The notes below the pieces were generated by a model that saw only the letters and a list, made by a program, of their open reading frames with translations, was not told the origin of the DNA and ran no database searches. From the NCBI RefSeq assembly GCF_000499845.2, contig NC_023758.2, positions 21,999,366 to 22,063,365 on the forward strand: a DNA stretch of 64,000 bases, in the 5' to 3' direction. The position numbers were made by a program, and so were the translations under genes. Shown here in pieces: positions 32,268 to 44,829 of this stretch. Position 1 is the first letter of the stretch. Every line of letters starts with the position of its first letter. The stretch comes from Phaseolus vulgaris (taxonomy: Eukaryota; Streptophyta; Magnoliopsida; Fabales; Fabaceae).

Positions 32268-33245
32268 TTAAGTGTGTGAGATATTCTCGTTTTTGGGTAG
32301 GTTTTGGGAAGGTTCTAAAGATGTTTCTTTTATATGCTCTTCCCCTTTTTGGACCTCTTCCTTGTCATAAGATACAAAGTATGAACTTTGTTTTTGACTT
32401 GCTTGTTTTCTCAAAATTTGTTTTTCAACTTTAATGTTAAGTTGAATAAAGTCATTTAAATCTTTATATGGTAAAAGTTCAACTTTGTTTCTTATCTCAA
32501 GTTTGAGACCACTTAAAAACCTAGATATGGCGGTATGCTTGTCTTCATTAATCCCTGCCCTTATTATATATAACACCATCTTTTGCCAATATTCTTCTAC
32601 ACTTCGATTTTTTTGATGAAGTCCTTGGAGTTTGTCCATTGACTTCCTATTGTAGTAGGGGGGAATATGGCAGCGTCTTAAGGCTCCCCTAAGGTCATTC
32701 CAACATGTAATGGGAGGGTCCTTATGAAGGCGTCTTTCTCTCTCAAGGGCAGTCCACCAATATATAGCATTATCTTGGAAACTTAGAGTGGCTAAGGGTA
32801 CTTTTCTTTCCTCACTTACTCTATGGCAAACAAACAATTGTTCTACCTTCATTTCCCAATCTAGGTAAGCTTCTACGTTTTCTTTTCCATGGAAATAAGG
32901 TAGATCTACCCTAACCTCTCTTGGGCTCTCTTTTCTTTCCTTTCTAGCTTTCCTAGGGGGTGGTTGATAGTGTTCATTAATTCTAAAACTTTGTTCCCCA
33001 AAAAATTCATTACCCCTAGAGTTAGATGCATGAGAACTCTTTTTAGATTTGGTGAATTCATCTCTTTCTTTAACCATTTTCCACTTATCTTGTATCAAAG
33101 CAAATTGAGCATCCCTTTCTTTGAGTTGGGTCTCATGTTGCAATTGTCTATATGAAAGTGCTAGAACGTCTTGTGCTATTTTTTTCAAAAGAGATTTGAT
33201 AGACTTTCCTTCACTTTCATTAGAATGACAAGAATGAGAAAACAT
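32268..33245 (-). pseudogene. gag of the minus-strand CRM-type element
   Basis: I place the start at the ATG at 33245 (MFSHSCHSNESEG) because the plus-strand copy at 34968 starts at the matching point (MSSHSSNPTKN); an earlier in-frame ATG at 33383 lies in conserved leader. The capsid core reads NVEAYLDWEMKVEQLF, SFQDNAIYWWTAL and HIPPYYNRKSMDKLQ. A stop at 32268-32270 separates it from its zinc knuckle. It differs clearly from gag of the 6399-14025 element, so it is a second subfamily. Confidence 0.75.
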
Positions 33246-33664
33246 GGTTAAAGCTATGTGTTGTAAGTAATTTACCCAAAAAAAGACAAGGAGAGTAATG
33301 AATGGTAGCTTTCCAGGAAAGAGAGGTGGATCACTAGGATCTCTTAAGTACCAAGTCTTTCCTTGCCAAAATCTATCCCTCAAGACTTTTCACAAATCTT
33401 TTTCTAAGTAATTTACTTAGATCACAATTAAGAATGAAAAACACAATTTTTATGCAAAAAGAATGCAAAGCAATTAAACAAAACAAAGCAAGTAAACAAT
33501 GCAAAACAATTAACTAAAACATAATTAAAGTTTACTAACTAGAACCACTTCGTTAAGTTAATGTCCAATGGAGATTTTCCTTAAGTTTTCACTATTAATT
33601 GTATAATAATCTCAATCATAAATCTAAAGTGTCACCTAAATGAAAAATCCTAAAATCAACTCAC

Positions 33665-35619
33665 ATCAGTTAGATCATACAAGTTTGTATACATCAATTC
33701 CATTGTGTCTTTGAAGTTTTTCAATTCTGTGTTTTTATTCCAGTGTAGGTTTCCTCTATTTCACTAAATCTGTGTTGGCTGAAAACGTTTGTGAAAATTA
33801 ATTTCGTTGGTCAAAAATTCTGAGATTATGTATTTAAATAGTTTGAAGTGTTAAAAAAAGGTGAAAAAAAATAAGTGTAGCAAAATTCAAAATAAAAAAA
33901 ATGATAAATGAAATACGCACAAAGTGCAAAATTATGATTTTGAAAAAAAAAAGTGAAGCGACGGTGATTTTGAAATATTTATCACAATTAATTGGCGCAC
34001 TATTTTGGTACAATTCCAGCGCCTATATTGAGCTAAGACAATGAATTTTCTGTGGTTTAAATTTCACATTCATATTTGAAGTATTTGGCTCAACATAAAT
34101 TTTGAAAGTCACGCAAAATTTTACACAAAATTCCAGTAGTGCTATTTTTGTTTTTTTTTTTCATCCAATTTTAATACCATTCTCTAGGTTTCAATTTGAT
34201 TACTACCTTTTCTTGTGACCTTAATTTCTTTTTTGTCAAATTTATTGAATACTCTTTCAAGTCTTGTCATATATCAATTCCCTTTGTTGTGGTCCTATTT
34301 TTTTAAATTGAGTTTTGTTGCTTTAAACTTGTTTGACCTCTTTTTGGTGGAAGCAACTTAAAAAGTGTTTTGGTGAGTAGTGGAACTAAAATTTTTGGTG
34401 AGAGCTATATCACTAAAGAGGTGCAGATTTGAACATTCAAAGTTGAATATCCTAAAGAGGTATAACAAGGGACAACAACAAGCTAGCACAAAAAAATAAA
34501 ATACACAAAGGAGCTACACAGTTAAGGAGTGCATAGAATAAGACTTTAATTTTGTGCATCCAAATTTGTTGACCTAATTTCTTTGTATTTCTTTGAGTTG
34601 TAATTTGCATTACTTTGATTAATTAGTGGATTAATATGTCTTACACGGTGAGTGTGTCTTCAAGGTTCAAAGTGCCAAGAAGCCTCAGGATTCGACTAGT
34701 TTTAGAGCTTACTGGTTAACAATTTTCAATTGTGTGTTTTATTACTCTGCATTTTTTTCTTGCATAAAAAATTGTTTTCATCTTTGATTGTGCTCTAAAT
34801 GAATTACTTAGAGAAGGATTTGTGAAAGTATTGTGGAATAGAATCTGGTTAGGAAAGGCTTGGTACTTAAGTGATCCAAGTGATCCACCTCCCTTTCCTT
34901 GGAATCTACCTACGGTACTCCACCTATCTTTCTTTTGGTAAATTGTTTCTAACACATAACTTTCAACATGTCTTCTCATTCTTCTAATCCAACTAAAAAT
35001 GATAGAAAGTCTATAAAATCTCTTTTAAAACAATTAGCCAAAGACTTTCAATCACTATCACATAGACAATTGCAACATGAGTCCCAAATAATAGAAGATA
35101 AAAAAGAAAGGGATGCTCATCTTGCTATTTTAGAATAGGAGTTGAATTGTGAAAGAAAATGATGAATACATAAGAAAAACAAAAAGATCTTCACATGCAT
35201 CTAGTTCTAGGTTGAGTGACTCCTATGCTGAGGAGAGTCTGAGAATGAATGAATATTATCAACCTCAACCTAAGAGAACTAGAAAGGAAAACCCAAAGGA
35301 GACTAGGATAGACTTACCTCATTTCTATGGAAAAGAAAATGTTGAAACATATCTAGAATGGGAGATGAAAGTAGAACAACTTTTTGCTTACCACCGTGTT
35401 AGTGAGGAGAGGAAAGTACCCTTAGCTACCTTAAGTTTCCAAGGAAATGCTATGTATTGGTGGACTATCCTAAAAGGAGAAAGACATCTCCACAAGGACC
35501 CTCTCATTACATATTGGAATGACCTTAGGGGAGCCTTGAGATGTCGCCATATTCCCTCTTACTACAATAGGAAGTTTATAGACAAGCTCCAAAGACTTCA
35601 TAAAAAAATCTTAATATAA
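33665..35619 (+). mobile_element. Plus-strand CRM-type leader and gag stub
   Basis: The leader (33665-34967) aligns in the plus direction with the leaders at 7650-8530 and 25860-26750. Gag starts at 34968 (MSSHSSNPTKN), has a stop near 35137 (ILE, TAG), and resumes to KLQRLHKKILI at 35619, where similarity ends. It is the closest relative of the minus-strand gag at 32268-33245, and the two elements lie head to head. Confidence 0.75.
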
Positions 35620-36374
35620 AAGAATATTGACAAAATATAGTGTTATATATAATAAAAGTATTCTTAATGATGTAAAAAATAGATTATATGCGTCACTACT
35701 TCAAGTAATAACAAATCCATTGTAAAAGTATTTATAATAACATGTTAACTAGAATGATGATTAAGTTCCAAAAATAATATATAAGTAAAAATAAGTTAAT
35801 GTTGTATGATTTTGAATTAAAAAAAATCATCAAACCAGGAAGTTATAAATTTTTACCCATTTACATTTTCCAAAGAACAAATCATCTAAATTAGAAAAAA
35901 GAAGTTGAAAGGAAAATTTAGTTTAACTCTAGACAAATTTTGATAAAACCAAAAAAAAAAATTACTTTAACAACTCCATGACTAAGTTACCAATTTTCTT
36001 TTAACAATGTTAATAAATCAATTCAATGTAGAACTCAAACCTCGAGTCTTGACTTGTACCATTCATACCAAAGGGTCGAGTCGAACCGCAGGCGATCCTT
36101 CCCTGCGGTTGGTGAAATTACAGTTCATTCAGTGCGAAAGGAAACTTGGTCGGTCTTATTCCATCCCCTCCTCACCATTTTCACCAACAATTTTCACTGT
36201 TAACACCAACACGCCCAAAACCTCAATCTTGTTGAGATCCCTCGCACCCTTTTCCATTCAAAACTAGGGTAAAATCGAACCATCCACCACTTTGCACTGA
36301 TGCAGTTTCTATTGTTTCTAATTTCCAATTTCCACTTTTGATTTCTTCCTCTTTTTGACAAAGGGTGTGGCAAG
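35620..36374. other. Intergenic region upstream of the SNARE gene
   Basis: The first 380 bases are AT-rich with no coding signal. From about 36010 the composition rises, and the stretch to 36374 probably contains promoter and 5' untranslated leader of the VTI1-like gene. I see no clear TATA box. Confidence 0.5.
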
Positions 36375-39300
36375 ATGAGTGAGGTCTTCGAAGGGTACGA
36401 GCGCCAGTACTGTGACCTATCTGCTAATCTCTCCCGCAAATGTAGTTCAACCTCGCTTATTTCTGATCAAGGTGCCTTCAAAATCCTAATTTTGTTGTGT
36501 TTTAATCCACCCCTTTTGTCGTTTACAACTTTTTTTCTGTGTTGTGTTTTGTTATCTGAAGTGCCCCTGTTGTTTTCTTGCTCTGATTGGCACGGAACGC
36601 ATCATAGGATGCATATCAAGAGTTTGTGTGTTGGGAAATGGATTTTCTCATAGCTGAACCCTTCATAAATCATGGCTATGAGAAAAGAAACTAGGGTTTA
36701 TAATCCAAATTTTGTTGTACTAGATTATTCGAGTGTCAAGATTTGGTCAAAGCTAGTAAAAGTCGTTATTTTATCTTGTTCAATGATTTTGTGCTAATAC
36801 TATGTGATTTGATCTATATGATTCGATGAGGTTTGCTATATTGTTGATCAGTTAGGTTGATTGTGCTACCGGGACTAGTCTTTTTCTTCGATTTCTCAGA
36901 TGTTCGCTGGTTTCTGGTGACATGGATGATGCGTTTCTTTTGTTGATAATAGTGTTTACTTGTGGAAAGTGAAAACTTAGATAAATTTGTGGAGGAGCTG
37001 GAGGATTTTATTTACCGTGGTTCGTGCCAGATGTTTTCTGGAGTCTGCTGATGTAACATGAAGATGGCTTATTGTTTAATGTTAAATTTTATTTACTGAT
37101 TTTTTAATCAACACTATTTCAGAACAGAAGCTGGAGAAGTTTTCCGAGATCAAAGCAGGACTAGATGACGCTGATGTTCTGGTAGTAACATGAATGTTTT
37201 CTTACATGTTCGTGCTTTGTTTTTATTGGTATTATCTTCTATTCATTTTTTATATCTATCACTTATTTCCCTGTCCAGATTCGGAAAATGGACCTTGAGG
37301 CAAGAAGTTTGCAGCCAAGTGTAAAGGCTATGCTCCTCGCAAAGTTGAGGGAGTACAAATCTGATCTAAGCAACTTGAAAAAGGAATTTAGAAGGCTAAC
37401 ATCACCTAATTCTGATGAGTCTGCCCGTCAAGAATTGTTGGAGGCTGGAACGGCAGATACTCATTTGGTATTTTTTTGGGACCCTAGATTGTATTACTTG
37501 GCATCCTTTTCTTAAAAAAAAAATAGCGAAAAGAGTTTGTGGCTTTGTTGGTTAGAGATATGAAATATCTTCATGTAACAGCTAAAACGTTTTGGATAGT
37601 TAGTCCTTCCTTGACATGGTATCCAAGCTTTTATGACCAAGTGGTCTCGAGTTTGATAAAAAGTTTAATTACAGCATGAGATAGTTGCATTATCTTTGCT
37701 TGAAGCCCAAAGGGAACATGTTAGAAGTATAATGTAAAATTACTGGATTACATTGACCAGAGATATGTCCAAATTTGCAGGATTGAGTTAGGTGTAATAA
37801 ACTTTCTAAGAAAAACCATTTGTGTGTCTTCGCATGGCAGCTGAAGCCTTTGGAATAGTTCATTCATGATAGAAACTACCATTAAAGCTTTTCAAATAGC
37901 AATGTTTTGTTTAGATGTTTGATATAATTAGAGAATTTTTGTCCATTAATGTTGGAGATTCCATTGAGCTATAGCCTTTTTAATTTGTTATACAATTTAT
38001 GGTTCTAGTTCCTGGACACCATTGATGTTTGAAGAAATAGGTGTCAGTGAATGTGGGTTTGATCTGTTACCTTTCCCAGTTTAATTGCAGCCTACTATCA
38101 CTTGAGTATTTATCGTAGAATTCTTGTAGCTTGCCATTGTTTAACAGCCTGTGAATTAGGACATATTAATAATGTATTATAGCATGCTATATATGTCTGA
38201 TCATTAGGAGTGGCAAATTGGATGGATCGGGGATGAAAAAACATCCATTAATTCATATTGATCCGTTAAAAATTTAATTTAAAATCTGATCCATTTAATA
38301 AAAATCGAATTCATCCATCCATACATAAAAGTAAATTTTAAAAAAATTTCAAATTTTTTTTTGTAAAACAATTTAAAAAATTATTTTTGAATACTTTTTT
38401 CAAAAGTTAGTTTAAGATATATTTAATTATGAAAAAAAGTTAGTTGAATTGATTTTGATCCGTTAAGTATTTATAGAGATTGATCCTTAATCATCTATAA
38501 AATTAATTTGATCTTTTTATAATTTTGTAATGGATGAATTTGATGGATTTTCTTGTGGATGGATGGGATGAATGATGGATAAATGGATTGTTTTGTCACC
38601 CTAATAATCATTGAGAGTGTTATGCCTGTGATGAGAATAAGGTTGCTTGTTTCTTGCAAATAAGGTTGCAGACGTGTGCATATGCATATTGGGCTCTGTT
38701 TTATACATATTGAGAGTGCAGTTTAGATGCATATTATCTAGTGCTCTGTTTGGCCTTTTACCATATTTTTGTTTTCTGAATTTTGAAATTAGTAGGTTTT
38801 TGAAGTTGGTTGCACTTGTTGTAAGCCAAGTAGTGAAGCAGTTCTGATGTTGTTAATCTATTGTTTGGTTGGAAAATATGGATAACATTGCAGGCTTCTG
38901 CTGATCAGAGAGAAAGATTAACGATGTCTGTGGAGAGATTAAATCACTCCAGTGACAGAATAAGGGAGAGCCATAGAACCTTGCTGGAGACCGAAGAACT
39001 TGGTGTCTCCATCCTTCAAGATTTGCACAGTCAGAGAGAGACTCTACTGAACTCCCATAAAAGGGTATGTTGATATGTGAAAGCTATTTTTTTAAAATTG
39101 AATTCTGATTGTGGGAACTTGGGGTTTTAGTCCTTTTTTCATGCACTAGGAAAGAATCATGAGATGATCTTTATTCTGAGGAGAAGTAATTAAAACCAAT
39201 TATGACACTTCTTTCTTGGGGAATAAGATTGTGAACCTCCTTTCAACATAATAACAAGTGCAATGTAGAAGTTGTGATGATTATTGGTTGCTGGTGATGT

Positions 39301-39468
39301 TTCCTTGCGTTGCAGCTTCATGGGATAGATGATGCTATTGACAAGAGCAAGAAGGTTTTAACTACCATGTCACGGAGAATAACTAGAAACAAATGGATCG
39401 TTTCATCTGTGATTGGAGCGCTTGTTTTTGCAATAGCTGTTATTCTTTTTTACAAGCTATCTCATTAG
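36375..39468 (+). CDS. VTI1: VTI1-type Qb-SNARE (vesicle transport v-SNARE), five coding exons
   Basis: Exons 36375-36471, 37123-37181, 37279-37467, 38894-39064 and 39316-39468 join through GT-AG introns with consistent phases into 222 residues, the usual length for plant VTI1 proteins. The start MSEVFEGYERQYCDLSANLS is characteristic. Residues 1-90 form the N-terminal helical region; the SNARE motif spans about 127-190 with the zero-layer Gln at 162 (DLHSQRETLL); a C-terminal membrane anchor covers about 199-218. The protein should sit on trans-Golgi, prevacuolar or vacuolar membranes and pair with syntaxins during fusion. It looks closest to VTI12/13 by KVLTTMSRRITRNKW, but the paralogue cannot be settled here. 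No defects are seen. A MITE lies in intron 3. Confidence 0.95.
38206..38604. mobile_element. hAT-type MITE in intron 3 of the SNARE gene (399 bp)
   Basis: Ends are AGGAGTGGCAAAT and TTTGTCACCCTAA, an imperfect inverted pair of about 12 bases that resembles the GGGGTGGCAAA ends of hAT elements. Flanks are TGATCATT (38198-38205) and TAATCATT (38605-38612), an 8-bp duplication with one mismatch. The interior is AT-rich with many GATGGAT/ATCCAT runs and no coding sequence. Confidence 0.75.
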
Positions 39469-41000
39469 CTTATATATGCATACAATATATGAGAGGATGG
39501 AGGCAATGTTTAATGCTTTTATGTTCTTGGTTGTATATAGGAAACATATAGACATATGTGGCGTTATCATATATCCCTGCAATTATTTCGCCGCTGTTAT
39601 TTTTAAGATTGAAAAGTTTTCAATGATATATACCTTGCTTTTCATGCTCTTAATTATGTTTTTCTATTGAACTGCAAGAACAATTAGTTTAATGCAAGTA
39701 ATTCTTTTCGAGTATATTCTTTTTATGACATGATGCTTTTCTACTAGCATTTCTGAAGTTCATGAGTTCTAAATCTTTGTGCTAATGCTGTTTGCGAGAC
39801 CCTTGTTCATTGCCTTTAGCTTCAGTTTGATGCCGTTGAAGAGTGTTTAGGTGAAAAGAAAGCAAAAAGAAACTTTGCTGAAAATGCAACTTCTATTATT
39901 TTCTCTAAAATGTTTATGGTGATAATTCTTTGGTGAAATTTATTAAAATAAGTTAGAAGGAATTTATAGAAAAGGTCAAAAATTTACTTCCCGTAAGTTT
40001 AAATAAAATTAGTACAAACTGAACTAAATGTCTCTTAACTCTACTCACTATTGTTATTTTGCTCAATTTACTTGAAGTCGTATTTGTCGGAAATAACCCC
40101 ATTAACAATCTTACTTTTAGTTTCACTTTTATTAAACTTCATTTTCTTCAAGAAAAATGAACTTCAATAAGATCATTTTTGTCAAAATTATAACACAATC
40201 ATTTTATCTGTATGTTGATTTTCTTATAAGTTCTGTCACTTAATTTCATTTCATAAAGCAAAGAAATTAATATTTGTAACAACTATTATTTATTAAAAAT
40301 CACTCATTTTGTTCAAATATAAACAGAATTACTACTTTTTATACTAATAATCATATTTAAAAATAAAATTTCTCTAAAGGGTCATTTATTAAACTTGATA
40401 AAAGAAAATAACAGAGAGTAATTAAGATTCTATTTTTATGGAATCATTAAATTAAATTAAATAAAAAATAGTTAGAATTTGTTTATGTTTAAGTTTATTG
40501 AAAATTTTGGTCTATATAATTGAGTAAGGGGAGAATATTTGATTTCGAAACTAAATATAAACAAAATTAACAAAAGTTAACACTAATTAAGAAGATTGCT
40601 AATATTATTTAATTTTTTAAGTTAAATTTTATTTTTATTAAAATGATTTTCAGTTAAAAATTGGAATCGATAATAACAAGATTTGAGTAAGAGTTTTGAT
40701 TAATTAAAAAGTATTTTTTTTTATAATTATGTGATTAACTGAATCATAATTGTGGGGAGGAAGAAAAATAAAATAACGTGGATCTTAAAATAGCGTGTAA
40801 TAGTTGTAGTGTATGTGTAGAGTACAAAATGATTAGGAAAAGAAGTAGGAAGTGAAGTTGGAACAAGTAAGATCGAGGTGGACCCCACTTAACAAAAAAT
40901 CTCCTTTCCCAATTTCACAAACTCAACTCCAACTTTTTCTCTTCCTTCCCAACTTCTCTTCTCTTCTCTCTTCTTCAACTCCAAATCCATTTGAATTCTC
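39469..41000. other. Intergenic region between the SNARE and DUF3110 genes
   Basis: The first few hundred bases are probably 3' untranslated sequence of the SNARE gene. 39900-40750 is AT-rich with nothing recognisable. 40915-40990 is a CT-rich stretch (CTTCCTTCCCAACTTCTC) typical of a plant 5' leader for the next gene. Confidence 0.5.
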
Positions 41001-42929
41001 ATGGATTCCCTTCCTTCCGTATCGCCCTCCATGGTGCTCCCTCCCTCCCACCCTTTCCGACGTCTCCCTCCGCGCCTCCTCTCTGCCGGAACCCGAAGCC
41101 GCCGCCGCCGCCATGTCTCCCTCTCCTGCACCCTCGCCGGTGACGGCACAGATGACGACCTAGACAGGGCTCTCCACATGGACGGCGCCATTCCCGGCAC
41201 CTCCAACGAGTTCGTCAAACGCGTCTCTTCACGCGCCTATGACATGCGCCGCAACCTCCAGCAGTCCTTTGATTCCAGCAGCTACGACGGTACCACACAC
41301 ACCTTCCCTTTCCTTTTCTTGCATAATCATAGACACTTTTCTTTTTATATGTAGTAATTAAAATATATTTCAATCATAACAGCTAAAATGTATATATTTT
41401 TTTTATGTAGGGGACTAACCGTAGTGATCTAGTGGATAATTCATCCTTATTCTTGTAATTCATCCAAAGTGTAGGGATTAGAATTTACAGTTCTTGTATA
41501 AAAGGACTAGAACTTAAAATAAAGATCATCATAATGACTAAGTGTTCTATGTTATTGTTGTTGTACCTTCAAAAGTTAAAGGGAGAAAGAAATTTGTTGT
41601 TAATGTGTTGTTTATAGTTCCCTTAATTTCTATTCAGTTTTAGATGCCAACCCTTGGAGAGAGACTTCGAAGCCCGTGTATGTACTCACGCAAAAGGAAA
41701 ATCAATTGTGCACAATGAAGACCCGCAGAAATAGAAGGTTGGGTTGATTAGTGATTCGACATATTCTGTGGTTTTTTTATCTTAGGTAGTGTTTGGCATT
41801 GCTCCTAGCTGAGTGTGTTTTTATCTGTGACAGTGAGGTTGAAAGAGAGCTTGGATTGTTGTTTTCTAAAGGAGGCAAGTGGGGATCTGGAATTGGAAAT
41901 CAGTCCAAACAGGCGAGGGGAGGGGCTACTAAGTTTCAAATGCTTGTGGAGGATGTTAGAGAGGGAGTACTGGTATGTGTTCTATTACACATGATGTTGT
42001 GACTTAGTTAATATTCATTAAGCATGTGGGGAACATTTTGTAATCTGAAATTCATGTGAAAATGTCGAAATATTATGATATATGTGCTTACCTTTTGTTT
42101 GAATTCAATTATATGGTTACTTCAATTTGAAACCAATTTTTATATGGTACTTCAATCACTTTGGTTAGAGCAAACCAGGATGCACGTAAAAATTGCGGTT
42201 CTTTATGTACTTTTGGGACTATTCTCCTATAAAAGGATCTGCAACTGAAAAGCCACAACCTCAATGTTTTGAGGTATCCACTGTTGCAATTGTGACTGCA
42301 TCAGCTGCATTTACTTGTAATTTCTCACGATTTCAAGAAATTAAACCTTGACCAAAATTTAAAATCTTAAATTGGAGTTTCCACCTTGAAAACTTACATA
42401 GATCTCTCATCTCATGCAACTTTTCCTATACATATTATAAAGTTGAAACTCCAATTTTGATTGAAGAACAACAGAAACAGTATCTGAAGAAGTACACCTA
42501 AGTTCTGACCCCAAATGCAATGAAACAGTCTTGTGTTACATATTGCCTGGTTTATTGTAATATTCAATATATTCGAACATAATTTAATCACTTACAATAT
42601 AATTGCAGGTATTTGAAGATGAAAATGAGGCTGTAAAGTATTGTGACTTGCTAGAAGGAGGTGGTCAGGGTTGTGAGGGTGTTGCCGAGATAGAAGCCTC
42701 ATCGGTATAAATAACTAACCAATTATCTTTTGTCACTATTCTTTCCGTTGCTTGTAAACAATGTACCACCACACCTGCTTTGTTCTTGCAGATATTTGAT
42801 CTTTGCCAGAAAATGAGGGCTCTTGCAGTTCTATTCCGCAGAGGGAGGACTCCTCCTCTTCCTGAAAGTCTTAAACTCAATCTGCGAGCTCGTAAAAGGT
42901 CCCTTGAAGATCAAGATGATCTGATGTGA
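41001..42929 (+). CDS. DUF3110-domain protein, probably plastid-targeted, five exons
   Basis: Exons 41001-41289, 41638-41737, 41834-41972, 42609-42704 and 42792-42929 join in frame into 253 residues. The first 50 residues are rich in Ser, Pro and Arg with almost no acidic residues (MDSLPSVSPSMVLPPSHPF), like a chloroplast transit peptide. After an acidic, Ser-rich stretch, the segment from about residue 100 (KPVYVLTQKENQLCTM) to VFEDENEAVKYCDLLEGGG and GVAEIEASSIFDLCQKM fits DUF3110, a domain known from cyanobacteria and plastids. The C-terminus is basic (LRARKRSLEDQ). Function is unknown. Splice sites were chosen by phase and GT-AG rule; the second exon start at 41638 rather than the nearby TAG at 41643 keeps the frame. 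Confidence 0.85.
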
Positions 42930-44073
42930 AATTCATAATCCCTTTCGATAAGAGGGAAGCATCTGTGCTAACTGTTAATATTCTTAACCCCCCAAAGGAA
43001 CGAAATATGTATATTGATAGAAATTCATTCATCATATAATTGAAAATAATATAGCATGCATACGATTGGCCAATGTATATGGTAACCAGAAAAATGTGTA
43101 CGGTTGTCCAATGCTTGTCCTCAAAATTACGTGTGCTTGCTTCAAAAATTAAAGTGCTTTAATAATTGATTATTGATAAATTAATTTTGTTTGGAAAAGT
43201 TATGAAAAGATGTTTTAAAATAATTAATTAACATAAATATTTGGAATATGTATGGACCCGAATGAAAAAGTTGATAAAGAATAATTATACATTATAAATT
43301 TTTAAATTTATGAAAATAATTTATTTTATAAGAAAGTCTGTTAAGTCTTGGTTGATATTTTAAACTTCTAATTTATTCTATAAACAGTTTATTTTTCATA
43401 AAGCAGCTAAAATTAAATCAAAGTTTTCTTAAGCATGTTGGTAGAGATTACCTTGTATGGATTATGGATCCAAGATTAAATCCGCATTGTGTGCATAAAA
43501 GGTCTTGGATGTTATGAATAAATCTCTTGAATATTGCCTACCTGTAGGAACATCAAATACTATTGTTTTTTTTTACCAAAGAAACTCTAAACAATATTAC
43601 ATAAGGGTTCTCCATAATACTTTTATTATGAGAATAAAAATTTAGAGAGATGAATGCACCATATTATCTAAATCTATTTAGAGCGGTCATCTTAATATCT
43701 CCTAGTACGACTTGGAACATAGATATAGATTTATAGAATTGCAAATTATGCTACGTCATTTACATGAACATTAATAAAAACCTTAACTTTCTCATCACAC
43801 TTAGATGCACCAATCATTTTGGAAGGATTGATAGTTTTTACATTTTTTTACTTCTTCTACTACTCAAACTAATATCTTAAAAACATGTTTCCACAATTCT
43901 TTATTTATTTATATATATATATATATAATTGATTAAAAATAATAAAATAAAATAAAAAGAGAAATCACATCACTAGTTGATATCTAATTTTAAGAACAAA
44001 ATCGTTTTATGGTATTTAGTATTTTTCTCTTATTTAAAGGAAAATATTAAATTAAAAAGATGACAACTTAATT
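42930..44073. other. Intergenic region, AT-rich
   Basis: Holds the likely 3' untranslated part of the DUF3110 gene at the left. An AT dinucleotide run lies near 43910-43926. I recognise no gene or transposon. Confidence 0.5.
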
Positions 44074-44079
44074 AAAAAA
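44074..44079 (-). terminator. RNA polymerase III terminator of tRNA-Trp
   Basis: Six A on the plus strand give TTTTTT on the minus strand, one base after the tRNA 3' end. Confidence 0.8.
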
Positions 44080-44080
44080 G

Positions 44081-44152
44081 TGAACCTGACGTGAATCGAA
44101 CACGCAACCTTCTGATCTGGAGTCAGACGCGCTACCATTGCGCCACAGATCC
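44081..44152 (-). tRNA. tRNA-Trp (anticodon CCA)
   Basis: The minus strand folds as a 72-nt cloverleaf: acceptor GGATCTG paired with CAGGTTC plus discriminator A; D-arm in GCGCAATGGTAGCGC; anticodon arm CTGACTCCAGATCAG with CCA; T-arm GCGTGTTCGATTCACGT. Internal promoter boxes (TGGCGCAATGG and GTTCGATTC) are intact. No intron is present. Compared with the plant tRNA-Trp I remember, one acceptor-stem pair seems changed on both sides, which keeps pairing. Confidence 0.93.
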
Positions 44153-44829
44153 AACTATGAACGTCTTCTGTTATTATAAATATACATAGAAAGAAAGAGT
44201 ATAACAAGTTTTCAGATCACTACACCTAAACCCTAAACTTATTTAGCCCTTAAATAAGAATAACAAGTCTTTAAAATAGCTTTTATATACATTCATAAAT
44301 AAAAATAGGTGTTATCGAAAAAGTACATTGAGTTTACAAAATAAAATAATATGCAATTTATGTTTCTTAATACATAAAAAGTAAATATCCTATGTAGATT
44401 TTCGTATTCATCCTGTACTTAGAAAATTGTTAGTTCATGTCTTAACAATACGTAAACATATAATATATAAACAGAGGGTAACCAAATATAATTTAATCCA
44501 AAATATATACAAAAGACATGCAACACAAAAGTATTTGAATATCAAATAACACCCTCTAATCCTAATTTCATGTATCACAAATAAGTTCTTCATTCGTATT
44601 CCTACTTTACTTAGATCCCAAAAATTAAATGAATTCAACTTAATTAATGACTCGATAACTTCCACATAATAAATATTGGATATGTTTATCATAGATTAAT
44701 ATTTTTTAGATCATAATTTTGAAGACTCTTTTATTTTGTTTTGATTATGTCCTTAAAACAACAAAGTAAAAAGCATTAGGTCTTGTCAAACAAAAACATC
44801 CAATTTAATCTAAGTGACATAAGTTGTGT
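44153..44829. other. Intergenic region, AT-rich
   Basis: No gene, RNA or clear repeat is seen between the tRNA and the LTR fragment. Confidence 0.5.

Larger units (their letters stand above)
29212..33660 (-). mobile_element. Minus-strand CRM-type element with 3' LTR, internally deleted, 5' LTR missing
   Basis: Minus-strand order is leader, gag, zinc knuckle, partial RT, RNase H, integrase, pol tail, polypurine tract, 3' LTR. It sits inside the plus-strand LTR that ends at 29211. Its own 5' LTR should lie at the right but is not there; the leader runs into plus-strand leader sequence near 33660. Two deletions (protease with the first half of RT, and the integrase C-terminus) and a few stops make it defective. 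Confidence 0.75.

Noticed and set aside
40889..41218. Minus-strand open frame of 109 codons opposite the first exon of the DUF3110 gene
   Set aside because: It is the shadow of a CT-rich leader and a Ser/Pro-rich exon. The plus-strand gene has consistent exons.
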